This document shows, piece after piece, positions 47,658-60,906 of a stretch of 64,000 bases of DNA (positions are counted from its first letter, which is position 1; each line of letters opens with the position of its first letter). The translations under genes and the position numbers were made by a program. The stretch comes from Hysterium pulicare CBS 123377 (Eukaryota > Ascomycota > Dothideomycetes > Hysteriales > Hysteriaceae): assembly GCA_000467715.1 (NCBI GenBank), contig AJFK01000029.1, positions 1 through 64,000 on the forward strand, given 5' to 3'. A model generated the notes under the pieces. The model did not search any database and had not been told where the DNA came from. It saw only the letters and a list, made by a program, of their open reading frames with translations.

Positions 47658-49584
47658 ATGACAGAGTCGCAACCCAATTCGCAACATTCGCAACAGGACT
47701 ATTTGGAGGATAAGTCCCAGGCACAAGTGGCGGAGAAACAAAACCCTGACACTTTGGATCATGAAAATGAGCCATCTGTCAATTATATCGCAGGCATCAG
47801 GCTCCATCTTATAACAGCGGCGTATGTGGACTCATGGACTGCAACGGAGTGTTGTGTGCTAATCAAATTAATCAGAATCCTGATATGCTTGTTTCTCACG
47901 AACCTTGAAATTCCAGTTGTGACTACTTCTCTTGTGGGGATTACAAATGATCTGGGAGACTTTGACCGGGCGAGCTGGATAATTTCTGCGTACTTGCTCG
48001 GATATGTTGGTAACGCGTCCTATCGTCGCTTACTCGTTCGGAGCTGACATCGTGCGAAGCGGTTCTTATTATTTTCGCCAAACTCAGCGACATTTTTGGC
48101 CGAAAGTTGCTCATGCTAGTATCAGTCTCCATCTTCATCATTTTCTCAGCAGCATGTAGTGCCTCCCAGACAATGCCAGAACTGTAAGTTTCACTTCAAT
48201 GCTTGGGGATGTCCAGCTGAGAAACGTGACAGCATTGTGTTTCGAGCTTTTCAAGGTCTTGGTGCAGGAGGATGTTACGCCCTTGCTTCCGCAATCATCC
48301 TCGAATTGGTACCAGATGCCAAGTATGCATCCTATATGACACTCATTACCGTTGTGTTCTCCATATCGTTATTAGTCGGTCCCATTGTTGGCGGAGCAAT
48401 CAACAATTCCTCGACATGGAGGTGGGTGTTTTGGCTGAAGTAAGTAGTTCTAATCATTTGGCGTATTCGTGATTGACAGGTAATTGTAGTCTTCCTGCAG
48501 CAGTTCCAGCAGGTATTGTGCTCTGGATATGTATACCACGAAACTTCCCATACCATGGTCAGCCCGGCAGGTCCACGTATAAGGTGCGCGCTCTACTCTC
48601 AAAAGAGACCTTGGGTAGAGTAGACATTCTGGGCGCAACATTGCTGCTGCTCGCAACACTTTCGCTGGTGGCAGCACTCGAAGATGCTGGAACAAACTTT
48701 CCCTGGAAGTCAGCTTTTGTGATTGCACTTCTCACTATTTCCGGTGTGCTTTGGATCGTATTCCTGCTGTGGGAGCGCAGGGTAACTTCTTCGGCCAGTA
48801 TGCAAGAACCAGTCCTTCCGTGGAGGTTTATTAAGAGTCCGAGTGGAATGGGACTGCTTTTTAACGCCGTGTTCCTGGGTGGGGTCTGGTTTCCTGCTAT
48901 CTTTCAGCTGCCTCAGAAGTTTCAAATTGTGAACAGTACCTCTGCCCTCAGCGCTGGCATTCGTCTGATGCCATTCACCTTTGCTGCCCCCATCGGATCC
49001 ATCATCACAGCAATTATAGCGAAGAAAGGAGTTCCACCGATATACATGGTCTTGTTTGCATCGATACTGCAAGTTGTGGGATTCGCGTTATTGTCAACAT
49101 TGCCGGCATCATCTCATGTTCATCGCGCGCAGTATGGATATGAGGTAATCGCAGGGTTTGGCTGTGGCATCAATAGCTCTTTACTCGTCCTCATGGCACC
49201 ATTCTCGGTTGAACCTCGAGACAAGGGTACGTACAAAATGGACAGTAGTTCTAGAGTGGTGAATGCTAATACATATCAGCTGTCGCAATCGGCGCAGTGG
49301 GGCAGTTCCGTATAATGGGTGGGGCAATTGGTCTTGCCATTGTATCAACGGCAATGAACAACTTCGTAGTCTCCCGTCTCGGTCACGTTTTGTCCCCTGG
49401 TCAAATCAAGATCATCCTACAGTCAAGCCAGGCTTTGAATACTTTCTCACCAGAGACGCAAAGCATGGTTCGCGAAATTCTCGCCGAGGGCTATAACCTC
49501 CAGATGAAAATTCTGGCTGGGCTGGCGGCTGGGCAGATTCCGTCTTCCGTGATCATGTGGCGGAAGAAACAAATTGTAGTCTAG
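47658..49584 (+). CDS. MFS multidrug-type transporter (14-span DHA2-like)
   Basis: Plasma-membrane proton-drug antiporter type, commonly paired with fungal polyketide genes to export product. Six exons (47658-47821, 47876-48009, 48060-48183, 48233-48439, 48490-49226, 49280-49584) join in phase and give 556 residues. After a polar N-terminus, the first span is ILICLFLTNLEIPVVTTSLV; motif A is KLSDIFGRKLLML; motif C and the following loop read LVGPIVGGAINNSSTWRWVF, then WLNLPAAVPAG. Later spans include LGGVWFPAIFQLPQKFQIVN, GIRLMPFTFAAPIGSIITA and AVAIGAVGQFRIMGGAIGLA. The W(R)WxFxxNxP loop is characteristic of 14-span drug:H+ antiporters. It ends 38 bp from the convergent hydrolase stop. Co-location with hydrolase and PKS suggests export or self-protection. 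Confidence 0.92.
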
Positions 49585-49622
49585 GTGAGGAAGAGTAAAT
49601 CGAGTATAAAATTGAGTGTGCT

Positions 49623-50615
49623 TTACTGTGCGGTTAAAGCCCGTTCAATCGTTCTCCTGATAGCCCGGACTGACTTCGCCACGGCGTCCGGGTCTTTGGC
49701 GCCGGGAATCTCGTGACCCCCTTCATGTATAAAGTCTTCTCTGGTCGTTTGCTTACATAGACGGCTTAGTATAGGCCCGAGCGTCGGATATAGTTGATCG
49801 TGCCTTCCCCAGATGTGAGCTGTTGGAATGTCAATGATCTCTCCATCCTTCTCTGGATCTAGCAGTCTTTTGTGCTCTTCTAGCCGGACAGACGGGTCGC
49901 CAGGTACGGCCCCGCAAAAGAATACGGCGCACTTGAAAATCGGATAAAGGCGCTGTTGTATAGGCTCTTGTTGTAGCTTTCGCACAATCATGGCAGCAGC
50001 AAGCCCCGCGCCTTGAGAGAAGGCCATGATAGCGTCGAATGGTCCAGCCTCTGCAATGTATGCCTCGAGCTCATCTAGAACCTTGAGAAAGCTCGCTTGT
50101 GAACTGTGGTCGACATACTTGAAGAACCCGTCACCCGGGGATGCTAACGCATCGATGCCTTGGCAGGAGTTAGTGAATGTGCAGCGATTGGCCGGGTGAA
50201 GCGTACCCGGTGCTGGTGGACACGGGATAGCTCCCTCGACGAATTCGAAGGTATGATGCTCGCCAAGCCCATATCGAATTGCAGCTGCGGATCCTGGTCA
50301 GCACGTTGCGTGGGGGGGGGGGGAGGGCTCATTCATCAATGTTGTGCACCGCAGGTGGGCACGGCACGTACCAGTTTGCATTTCGAATATCTGGTAAAAT
50401 TACTTAGTCAGCATAAGTCATGTACTCCAGCTATCCCGATCTGGGTAGGCGTCCACATCGGCTTTGTCCCGATCTCCATCTCCTCACATCACCCTTCGGA
50501 GACGGGATTGAGAACGTGCCAGAAGCATCAGCACCCCAATTGCATCTTGCGTCGAATGAAACGGTTTTCGTACCTGGTTATTTGTGCCCAGGCCATGAAG
50601 GCATAGGAACTTCAT
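49623..50615 (-). CDS. FSH1-family serine hydrolase, likely polyketide-releasing esterase (LovG-like)
   Basis: Alpha/beta-hydrolase of the FSH1 (DUF341) family. Four exons, 50615-50574, 50390-50372, 50284-50207 and 50158-49623, join in phase and give 224 residues. The first reads MKFLCLHGLGTNNQ, then IFEMQTAAIRYGLG, HHTFEFVEGAIPCPPAPGID, and LEAYIAEAGPFDAIMAFSQG. Catalytic triad: Ser94 in AFSQGAG, Asp167 in HIWGRHDQLYP, His195 in HEGGHEIPG. The second exon is only 19 nt, and intron 2 contains a long G/C homopolymer. The known family member LovG releases the product of the lovastatin nonaketide synthase, a PKS without thioesterase. Here the gene shares a promoter with an HR-PKS that also lacks a thioesterase, so release of its product is the likely role (inference). 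The last exon alone gives a false 134-residue protein starting at the inner Met. Confidence 0.92.
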
Positions 50616-51318
50616 AGCGATGATGCAAGTACAATCACGACGCCGAGTTCGACGACCAATTCACAATGCCGAGCCCAGTGGACAGCAGGACGAGAGAGTC
50701 CCTGTATTAACAGCAAGCAAGAGATCTGCTGGGCGGCTGCGGCGAAGATGGACGTAATTTTCGGGCGGCTGTTGCTGCATCTTTTCCGCGCCTCATAATA
50801 TATCGCGAGGAAGCATGGACCTAAACAGTCCAAGGGTCAAGGATGTGGTTCGATGCATTCCCTTTCATCCACAGTCTGCTTTCAATGCGGAACTAAATAC
50901 TGTACCCACTCTATCCTATTGGTCATCCGGTTACCGCGCGTCCAGAAGTATCCAAACACCCGGCATATTATGTCAACGCCACACTAAACTGGAGCAAGAA
51001 GGCCATGCATGCTCCTCCGTGCTAACTGTCGCATGCATTTCATGGCGAGACGCGACAACTCAAACTTTCGCTTGCGGCGTAGTCAGTCGTCCTCAAGAAC
51101 CGCCATTGATGCGACTCCAAAGCGAGCAGAATGATTCCTTAGGATCGTTTTGCCTCGTCGTAGGACCGACATTTTTGGTCCACCGCTACAAGACAAGCCT
51201 CTTTGCGCGTCTCCTTACGTTGCGTTCTCCAGCTCTTCACCAGATCCGTCAGGACGGATTAAATCAGTAACCCCCTCCATATTCATTCTAGGTTGCCAGG
51301 TCGGGTCCATCTGACGAT
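50616..51318. promoter_or_regulatory. Bidirectional promoter of the hydrolase and the PKS
   Basis: 703 bp between the two divergent start codons, suggesting shared control. An inverted CCAAT (ATTGG) lies near 50919. An open frame of 151 residues at 50815-51270 has no recognisable domain and falls inside the promoter; I do not count it as a gene. No palindromic CGG-type Zn2Cys6 site is obvious. Confidence 0.5.
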
Positions 51319-54300
51319 ATGCCTTCCGTTTCCGCACCTCCCAACGGAACTTGTGAACACGATCTGATTGAACCCATAGCTGTCATCGGGTTTTCGCTAA
51401 GGCTACCCCAGGATGCAACCTCCCCAGCATCTTTTTGGCGCATGCTGGAGGAGAAAAGGTGTACCACGACTGACTGGCCTAAGGATCGACTAAACATTGA
51501 CGCCTTCTGTCGCCCTGGGAGAGATGTTCAGAACAAGGTAATGCAAGCTTTCCCAGTGCTCAGTCTAATTCTACGCAGTTATCTGACTTACAATCCATGA
51601 AGATACTTGCCCGTGGTGGTCATTTTTTAGCCGAGGATCCCGCCATATTCGATGCAGCTTTCTTTTCGATCACAGCCACAGAGGCTGTGGCAATGGATCC
51701 ACAACAGCGCATTCTGTTAGAGACCGCTTATCGGGCTTTAGAGAATGGCAAGTTACACAGCGCTTATCGCGCGCTTATGAACCCCATCAATGCTGACTTT
51801 CGAAATAGCCGGAATTCCGACCGAGAGGGTCCTGGGTTCCAGGACCGGAGTTTATACAGGATCCATGTCAGATGCATACAAGATGCTTTTGGTGAGAGAT
51901 GTGGACGAAATTCCAAAGTATACAGCAACTGGAGGGTCAATCAACCTTCTGGCAAACCGCCTCAGTTGGTTTTTTGACTTTACTGGTCCGAGTGTGAACC
52001 TCGATTCGGCATGTTCAAGTAGTCTGATGGCCCTCGATATTGCCTGCCAAGGCCTTCGTAACGGCGATTCGTCCATGGTAAACCTTCCATGTGTATTAGT
52101 CCACGATTTTATGGTCACCTCTAATTTGTTTCCAAGGCTTTGGTAGCTGGCGCGAATTTGGTGGTAGGGGCCGAGTCCTCTTTATCTCTGTCAAATATGA
52201 GCTTCATCTCTCCAGATAGCCGCTGCTACAGCTTCGACGACAGAGCAAATGGCTATTCGAGAGGAGAAGGTTTCGGTGTGGTGGTCCTGAAACGCGTATC
52301 TGATGCTATCGCTGATGGCGATACGATTCGTGCCGTCATTCGATCCACCGGCTCCAACCAAGATGGACGTACCCCTGGACTTACTCAACCGAGTAAAGAG
52401 AGCCAAGCTAGATTGATTAGAGAGACATACCAGAAAGCTGGTCTTGACTTCGGTCCAACTCGATATTTCGAGGCTCACGGTAAGCGTAGGCTAGGAAGCG
52501 AAGACTCAACAGAATTGACAGGTCCTTTACAGGTACTGGCACGGCTATTGGAGATCCGATAGAAGCGGATGCAATTGGTAACGTCTTCCGTAAACATCGT
52601 TCGAAAGATGATCCGTTGTACATGTAAGTCATCACAACAGTGTGTTTGCCTTGGACGCTAATCTGTGTCACTCAGAGGAGCTCTTAAGGCGAACATTGGG
52701 CATCTGGAAGGAGGTGCAGGTCTTGCTTCCTTAATAAAAGCTATTATGGTGCTGGAAAATGGTGTTATACCGCCTAATACCAATTTTGAACGCATTAACT
52801 CCAAAATCGATGCTGACTTCTTAAATCTGAAGGTAGGATGAAGCTTTTGTCATTGCTACATACCCTACTAAGAATTGCAATACAGTTTCCTCTCGAATCT
52901 ACACCTTGGCCGGCCCACGGCTTACGTAGAACTTCAGTCAACTCGTTTGGCTTCGGAGGGTCCAACTCACATGCCGTACTAGACGATGCATACAACTTTC
53001 TGCGCTTACGAGGACTTATTGCTCATCACACAACAGCTGCGACCCCGCCACTTGTGAAAAACTTAACACCACGGTTCCTAAATGGGTGCAATGGGCATTC
53101 CGAAGTAGCCGCTATATCTTCCGATGATTCGCTGAATCGTATCGAAGAAGTATATTCGAATGGCCATCACAATGGCTTTCATATGGTCCCAAGCGGGAAC
53201 CCTGTGTCTCAAACACGACTGCTGGTATGGAGTGGGTCCGATGAAAGCGCATCCATTCGCTTGACTACTGTTTACGCCGAATATTTAAGCGCCCACCCAT
53301 CTTCTGACGATGATTATCTTGACGCTTTAGCATATACATTGAGTTGCCGGCGGAGCGTTTTCCCTTGGAGATCATTCGCCCTAGTCAACTCGCATGACGC
53401 TCTTAGAAAATTAGGCGGACTTGTATCCCGTCCAGTCCGATCAACGAAGAACATCGGTATTGCTTTCATCTTCACGGGGCAAGGTGCGCAGTACAAACAT
53501 ATGGGCCAGGAGCTGTTGTGCTACCCAGTGTTTGAACGTACCCTTAAATCCGTTGACATGTCCCTCCGCATGCTGGGTTGCGATTGGTCTTTGATAGGTG
53601 AGGCTTATCAAGTCCCTGCGACTCAGCACATCTTTTAACTTAAACTGACCTGATATTCTTTAGATGTGCTAACAGCTGACGATGATCGCTTCAATATCGA
53701 TCTACCCGAACTTAGCCAACCTCTTAGTACCGCACTGCAAATAGCTTTAGTTGAACTGCTCAAGAGTTTTTCGATCACGCCTTCGGCTGTTGTTGGACAC
53801 TCTTCCGGAGAGATAGCGGCAGCGTAAGCAAGACCTTGATCTTTCATCTAAACCAAGTACAAACGAGACTAATTCCATGTCAAGATATACTATTGGATGT
53901 CTCTCACTTGAATCGGCCTGCGCAGCTGCCTACTTCCGTGGTAAATTTGCTGGCATCCTAGCCAAAATCGACCATGCTCCTGGTGAGATGATGGCCGTGA
54001 ACCTTTCAGAGGTAGAAATCCGACCGTATATTGCAAAAGCCCTTCCTGGCCAGAACCGCAGCATATCAATAGCTTGTATCAACAGTCCCTACAATGTTAC
54101 CCTTTCTGGTGTCGAGGATGCCATTAATGCCGTAAAAGTGCTCCTTGATTCAGATAAGATATTCTGCAGAAAAATCATGACCGGCGTGGCATATCACTCT
54201 CCTCAGATGCAGTCCGTTGCGAACGAGTATCTTACCTCTCTTCAAGGTCTTCAACGCGGCACCCTTCCTTCCCCGAAGATCTCCATGGTTTCTTCTGTCA

Positions 54301-57300
54301 CCGGAGACTATGTGTCAGATCTGACACTGCTATCAAACCCAAAGTACTGGGTGCAAAATATGGTGCAACCTGTAAAATTCTCCGAGGCTTTGACACGCTT
54401 AATGTCAGAGTCTAAACTGAAAAGAAAATTAGGAGCTCCCATCAGAAAAGCAGTATACGATGTGGTTGAAATCGGTCCTCACTCTGCGTTGCAACGGCCA
54501 ATAAAGCAAGTTCTCGAATACATCAACCGCAGCTACGAGGTCAGATATTGCTCGGTGCTGTCACGATTTGGCTCAGCACTTACCACAACTCTCGAGTTGA
54601 CGGGTCGTCTTTGGTCCCTGGGCTACGCCGTAGATTTTGAGAACATTAATCAAACCCCGACCTCAGAAAAGCGTGCCAGGAGAGTCCTGACGGATCTACC
54701 GGAGTACCCGTTTAATCGTACCCAAAAGTATTGGGCTGAGGGTCGGATAAGTACCAATCTACGACTAAGGCCCCAGCCTGCATTGACTTTACTGGGTCCT
54801 CCCGTACCTGACTGGAATCCTTTGGAGAGCAAGTGGAGAAGATCATTAAGCATAACTGAAATGCCTTGGTTAGCCGATCACAAGGTAATCCTATCGCTAA
54901 AAAATCCATTGAAAACGGTCAGTTAACACTTACATAGGTAAATGGTGTTGTGATCCTCCCAGCTGCTGGCATGATTTTCATGGCTCTCGAGGCTGTAACT
55001 CAGATGACAAGAAACCATGAGCGACCCATTTCCGGTTTCTATATCAAGGAAGCCCACTTTTCAAATGCAGTAACGATTAGTATGGATGAGGATACCAAAA
55101 CAGATACCGAATTGTATCTCCGTCCCCTCCGAAACAGCTTCGAGAAAGAATCAACCTGGTCAGATGTTCGGCTTTACGTTCGAGAGAACGACCAGTGGAA
55201 CGAAGCTTGTCGAGCCACCATACAAGTGAGGTATCGGAATGCCCATAAAGAAGTGAATGGCAACTATCATGAATCTCACGTAGAGCCTTTACTGAAACAA
55301 CAATATCGGGAAGCAGTTAGGACCTGTCGGAAATCTGTAGGTTCTGATCAAGTGTACCAGCACTTTGCCAAGATGGGATTGGGTTATGGGTCCGCTTTCA
55401 AGGCCCTAAGAAATCTCGCTTGGAACGGTAGTGACACTGCTGTGGCAGAAATACCCAGAACCGTTGTTGAGCCGTCGCTCAACGATGACATACTCGATTG
55501 TTTATTACACCCAACAACGCTTGATGCTACATCACAGTTGATGTGGGTCCCACTGACTGAAGGTGGTACCGAGCTTCGCCCAACGGGTGTTCCCACAAAA
55601 TTGTGCGACACCTGGCTATCCACCTCTGCGCCTGGAGGTGGAGCTACAGAGGTGATGTACGCCTGTAGTACATCTCAATTCACTGGCCTACGGGGAACGA
55701 CCGGATCGATGATTGTTCTTGATCAAGGGGGGAATGTGAAGTTATCCATAGGACACCTGGAAACCACAATGGTTGCCGGTCCCATCTCCTCGTCACCTGA
55801 CGAATTAGTCAACCGGCGGCTCTGTTACAGCATGGACTGGAAACCGGATCTCACTCTACTGGACTCTACACAAATAATCGATTACATCAATGCAGACTAC
55901 TCGAAAGATACAGAAGAGCTCCAATTCTATAGAAAACTAGAACCAATGCTAATGTTCTTCATCAAAAGAGCACTGAAGGAATTAGCGGACCAGGACATTA
56001 GAAACGTGGAACCTCATTTGGGAAAATATATCGATTGGATGAAACTACAGGATGCAAAATTTGAGAATGGAAGCCTCCCACACATCGAAGACTGCTGGAA
56101 GGAGTTCTTGGCCGACGAAGTCCAGATGGAAACCCAGATAAAACATCTAGAAAATGCCAATGCTCGCGGAAAGCTTTATGTGACCATAGGGCACAACATC
56201 ATTCCAATCCTCCAAAAAACGGTTGATCCTCTAGAGCTCATGTTTCCAACAGGTCTGGCTGAAGCCTACTATGAAGACGTATTTGCGAGCTCCCGGTGTG
56301 GCCAGAAATTGTTCAACTATCTAGACGCCCTGGCTCATAAACATCCGAATATGAAGATCCTTGAAGTTGGCTCTGGCACAGGCGGCATGACTGGCCATGT
56401 TCTCGCGCCTGTCACGCTTCATGGCGAGAATGAGGCCGGCACTCCGAGATTCAGCGAGTACACATACACAGACATTTCCGCGGGTTTCTTCCTAAAGGCG
56501 CAAGAGAAGTTCGCTTATGTGAAGAATCGCATGAACTTCAGGCTATTCGATGTTGAACACGAACCGTCTGAACAAGGCATTGCACCCGAGACTTACGACG
56601 TGGTGATTGCAGCAAGTGTTCTGCATGCTACAAAAGACCTAAATACCACGTTGCGCAACATTCGGAGAACTCTGAAGCCCGGCGGCCATCTCATTCTCCT
56701 AGAAATCACTGAACCAGAGATCCTGAGGGCTGGCTTTATCTTCGGTGTTCTGTCCGGCTGGTGGCTCAGTACCGAGAAGTACAGGACCTGGGGCCCGTGC
56801 ATCTACTCTAGGCAATGGGATCATCTTCTACGTCAAAATGGATTCTCTGGTGCTAATGTCGAGATCAGGGATCACATGGATGACCTATGTCATGAATCAA
56901 GCTTCATCATTTCAACCGCTGTCGAGGAACAACAATCACGAAAATTTCTCCAGAACACCGTGGTACTAGCAGATCCTCTATCCCATAAGCAAATGGAACT
57001 TGGCTATTGTATTCAAACAAACATGTTGCTTTATGGACGAGGACAGTGTGACATAGTGGGAGTTGATCATTTGGCTGACTTCGTGGATAGAGAGGACCTC
57101 TTCTTCATTTTCCTCCCCGATATTGAGGGTAACTTTCTCAACAGCATTGACGAAGTACGATGGAATTCACTCAAAAAGACCCTGTCCACCGCAAAACGAA
57201 TGCTATGGATCACTTGCGGTAGCAGAACTGAGGACTCATGGCCTCAGAGCAATCTAGTCAGAGGATTAGCTCGGTCATTACGCTCTGAAGACAACAACAG

Positions 57301-59813
57301 GCTCCTCATAACTCTAGCATTAGAGGACGCAAATCGGGATACGGAGTCTAGCGCAAAAAGTATTGCGAAGATTTTGCAAGCAACGATCTCCGCTCCAACG
57401 GATGACACCGAGATGGAATATATCGAAAAAGACGGAGTCATCCATACAAACCGAGTTGTCGAAGCAAATTACCTGGACCGAGATATTCGTGGCAAGATCG
57501 CACCTCAGCCCGGTCAAAGACCTCTCGGCCAGTGTTCGCCTTTGGTCCTAAAAATTGGAAGCCCAGGAGTTCTAGACTCATTGCAATTCGTGGAAGATCC
57601 GGTATATAGCCTGCCGCTTGGACCTAACGAGGTAGAAATTGAAGTACGATCCCTCGGCTTGAACTTCCGCGACCTTTTCGTCGCTCTTGGCCGACTGGAT
57701 GAAGAAGACCTCGGGTGCGAGTGCGCTGGTGTCATTACTCGAATAGGCTCTGAATGCACACTCGTTAAACCAGGGGATCGAGTCTGCGCGGCTATTATTG
57801 GATGCATGAACACTTTCGCTCGATGTGACGAGAATCTCGCTGTAAGGATCTCCGATTCAATGCCTTTCGACGAAGCAGCCTCGATCCCGATAACTGGGAT
57901 GACTGCGTACTTTTCTCTTGTGGAGACAGCGCGGCTACAAAAAGGAGAGTCAATTCTCATTCACGCCGGGTCTGGAGGCACTGGTCAAATGGCGATCCAG
58001 TTGGCACAGTGGATTGGAGCTGAAGTCTATACCACTGTGGGATATGACGAAAAGAAAAGGCTGCTCATGGAACGATATAACATCCCTGAGGACCATGTAT
58101 TCTACAGTCGCAATTCCGCATTCCGCGATGGCATCTTACATATGACTCAAAATAAAGGGGTCGATGTCGTTCTGAACTCACTGTCTGGTGATAGCTTGGT
58201 TGCTTCATGGGAATGTATTGCTCCCTACGGCAGATTCGTCGAGATCGGTAAGAGCGATATAAAAGCCAACTCGAAGTTGCCAATGTCGATCTTCGAGAAG
58301 AATGTGTCGTTCTCGGGTGTAGCTGTGGATCATCTCCTTCGTACCCGGCCTTTGGTAGCGAAAAGGCAGCTACAAGCAATCGTCGATTTGGTGGCAAATG
58401 GAACCATCAACACACCATATCCATTGCATAGGTATCCAATTTCCGCTCTCGAGGAAGCTTTCAGGTTCTTCCAAAGTGGAAGAAGTACTGGCAAAATTGT
58501 GTTGAGCGTCAACTCGAATGATGAAGTGCCGGTAAGCCAACTGCGGATTAGAGTTTTCTGTCCTCCGTTCGCTAACTAAGAGACACAGACCTTCCTTGTC
58601 AATAAATCTGCCTACACACTAAGAGCGGACGCTACATACGTGATTGCCGGAGGCCTGGGTGGGCTAGGTCGCAGTGCTGCAAGATGGATGGTAGACAAAG
58701 GCGCCAAAAATCTCATACTACTTTCTCGTTCTGGCGCAGGTTCTGAAGCCGCCTCTTCTTTGCTTCAAGAGTTACGAGAGCGCGGCATCAATGTTGAAGC
58801 GCCTAAATGTGATGTATCTTCTGCCGAAGTTCTTGAGGCTGTACTCTCAGAATGTGCAAAGACGTTGCCGCCTATTAGGGGATGTTTGCAGGGTACTATG
58901 GTGCTGCAAGTAAGCAATGCTGATCTCCCTTCAGCTGTTCAGACCACTGATATTATGAATGAAGGATGCAATCTTCGAAAAAATGACCTTCGCTCAATGG
59001 CAAACCACAATCCGCTCCAAAGTCCAAAGCTCCTGGAACCTCCACAGCCACCTCCCCAAACACGTCGACTTCTTCATCATGCTTTCCTCCCTCGCCGGCA
59101 TCGTCGGCACAGTGGGTCAATCCAACTACGCAGCCGGAAACACCTACCAAGACGCGCTCGCCCAATACCGTGTCCTCAACGGCCAGAAAGCCGTAGCACT
59201 AGATCTCGGCATCATGGCCAACGTCGGCATCGTTGCAGAAACCGAAGAATATCGCAAAACCTGGGAAGCTGAAATCGACATGGCTCAGATCAGGGAGAAC
59301 GAGTTCCATGCCTTGCTTGATCACTACTGTGACCCTGAGCTAGTCATAGATTCGGAGTTGAAGGCGCAAGCACTTGTTGGTCTTGTGACACCAAATTCTC
59401 TGCGCGCAAAGGGCATTGAGCCACCTGCTTTCTTGTCTCGTCCCGTCTTTTCTGGCCTCGCTCAGATTGATGCTACATCCGCTCCTGCATCCGCAGACCC
59501 CTCGAGCCTAACTACAGACTTCGCGGCAGAGTTTCTCCGTGCGGCAACGACAGCTGACGCTGGTGCTGTTGTGGTTCAAGGCCTTGTAAGGAAGGTCGCG
59601 AAGGCTTTGAGTGTTGATGAGAAGGAAGTTGATACCAGTAAGCCGCTTTCGGCGTATGGAGTTGATAGTTTGCTAGCGGTGGAGCTGAGAAATTGGTTCG
59701 CGAAGGAATTTAGTGCGGATGTGGCGATCTTTGATATTATGGGTGTGGGGAGTATGGCGGAGGTGGGGGTTATGGTTGCGGGGAAGAGTCGGGGGAGGAA
59801 GAAGGATATATGA
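51319..59813 (+). CDS. Highly reducing type I polyketide synthase (KS-AT-DH-MT-ER-KR-ACP)
   Basis: Iterative PKS of 2,619 residues. Twelve exons join in phase: 51319-51537, 51603-51747, 51809-52077, 52137-52479, 52533-52623, 52676-52832, 52886-53597, 53664-53823, 53885-54884, 54938-58531, 58589-58909, 58965-59813. KS Cys near 190 ([10 protein letters not shown]), with [15 protein letters not shown] and [28 protein letters not shown] and Ser near 692 in [19 protein letters not shown] (His near 1031) and [11 protein letters not shown] near 1228. C-methyltransferase: [14 protein letters not shown] near 1504. [15 protein letters not shown] near 1940 and [16 protein letters not shown] near 2040. 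[20 protein letters not shown] near 2246 and [34 protein letters not shown] with Ser near 2571. All domains look intact; there is no thioesterase, reductase or NRPS extension. Product expected to be a methylated, highly reduced chain. Intron 2 uses a GC donor. Confidence 0.96.
51748..51808 (+). other. GC-AG intron in the PKS ketosynthase
   Basis: 61-nt intron with junction ATG|GCAAGTTA, branch TGCTGAC and acceptor ATAG. The GC donor keeps the conserved KS sequence [16 protein letters not shown] in frame. The GT three bases further on would shift the frame ahead of the catalytic Cys. Confidence 0.75.
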
Positions 59814-60906
59814 GGAAAATATGAGATTGAGGGAGGCTGAGTATAAATACATTGGTATACATATGACGGGTATCGAAGAGGGCTTGCACATTCCGATTTC
59901 TTTTGTAAACGTATACTTGTTGTTGGCTTCGTGCTTCATGTCGGTTTCTTACTTTCGTTTGGATTTGTATGTATCAAGTATTCATTTAGTGATTTATTCA
60001 CCATTGTTTTAGACTTCAGTAATCATACGTGTTCGTTTTCTCAGAAAATCATCCGTTGGCGGTCGAGCATACCTATCAGTCACGCGAGCGTCTCTCTCCT
60101 CATGTATTTAATCTCGACTACGACGTAGCAAGAACTCGATTATCTACTACGCAATATTCGCCGGGAAACATTCCGGTCCGCTCAAGAGCAGATACTCCAG
60201 ACTACATGTCTCTTTCTGGTTTCTGGTCGGCCTTGGAGCCTCACCTCAACCCAACGGTGTCTTGCGCTGCTCACCGAGCGAAACAGAACAAATACTAACA
60301 GTGCCTAATGCTTCTGGTTGCTTGGGTCGTGGCGGGTTTGAAGGGTTGTGGCCTGTGGGCGCAGAGGAGAATGTGGGTGATGATGGCATGAGGATCAAGA
60401 GCGTCATCGGCATATGGAAGTATAGTGATGAAAATCGACGGATGTCGAAGCCCATCATCAAGAAACATCACATTTGATACCCACATCACTGCCTAATTTC
60501 ATTATAATGAAGGCATGTCGCCTCAGTGAACCGGAAACAGGAAGGTGGGCCTGGGGATTATGTATCACGACTTTTGTATACGTCATCACGGATACTGTGA
60601 CCCAAAGCCATGTTCCATTCTAGTCAGCGACTCTGTAACTCGCAACACCGAAAACACCAGGACATAGTCTTGAATCTCAAGCATTTCTTTATGCCGACCT
60701 TATCTCAGCTTCTTGACGTAGTTCTGGACCGCCGGAAAACTCCATGAACTGGTTTTCGTGATTGGATGGATATCACAAAGCACCTCCAGGAAGAGTGAGT
60801 TTATGAGAGATCGTTGAAACTCCATACATTGAAGTTTCATCCTAGTCTAGAGCGACAGAGAAGATGTGTGCTCAGTTGTTGCCTTTCGAAGTTGGAACTC
60901 GAGAGG
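59814..60906. other. Region after the PKS
   Basis: PKS 3' untranslated region followed by about 1 kb with no recognised gene. A plus-strand frame at 60262-60477 ending KPIIKKHHI has no family resemblance. Confidence 0.4.

Noticed and set aside
49623-50027. Hydrolase last exon read as a separate 134-residue gene
   Set aside because: Three upstream exons join in phase and supply the N-terminal half of the alpha/beta-hydrolase fold.
50815-51270. 151-residue plus-strand frame upstream of the PKS
   Set aside because: No recognisable domain, odd composition, and it lies inside the shared hydrolase/PKS promoter.
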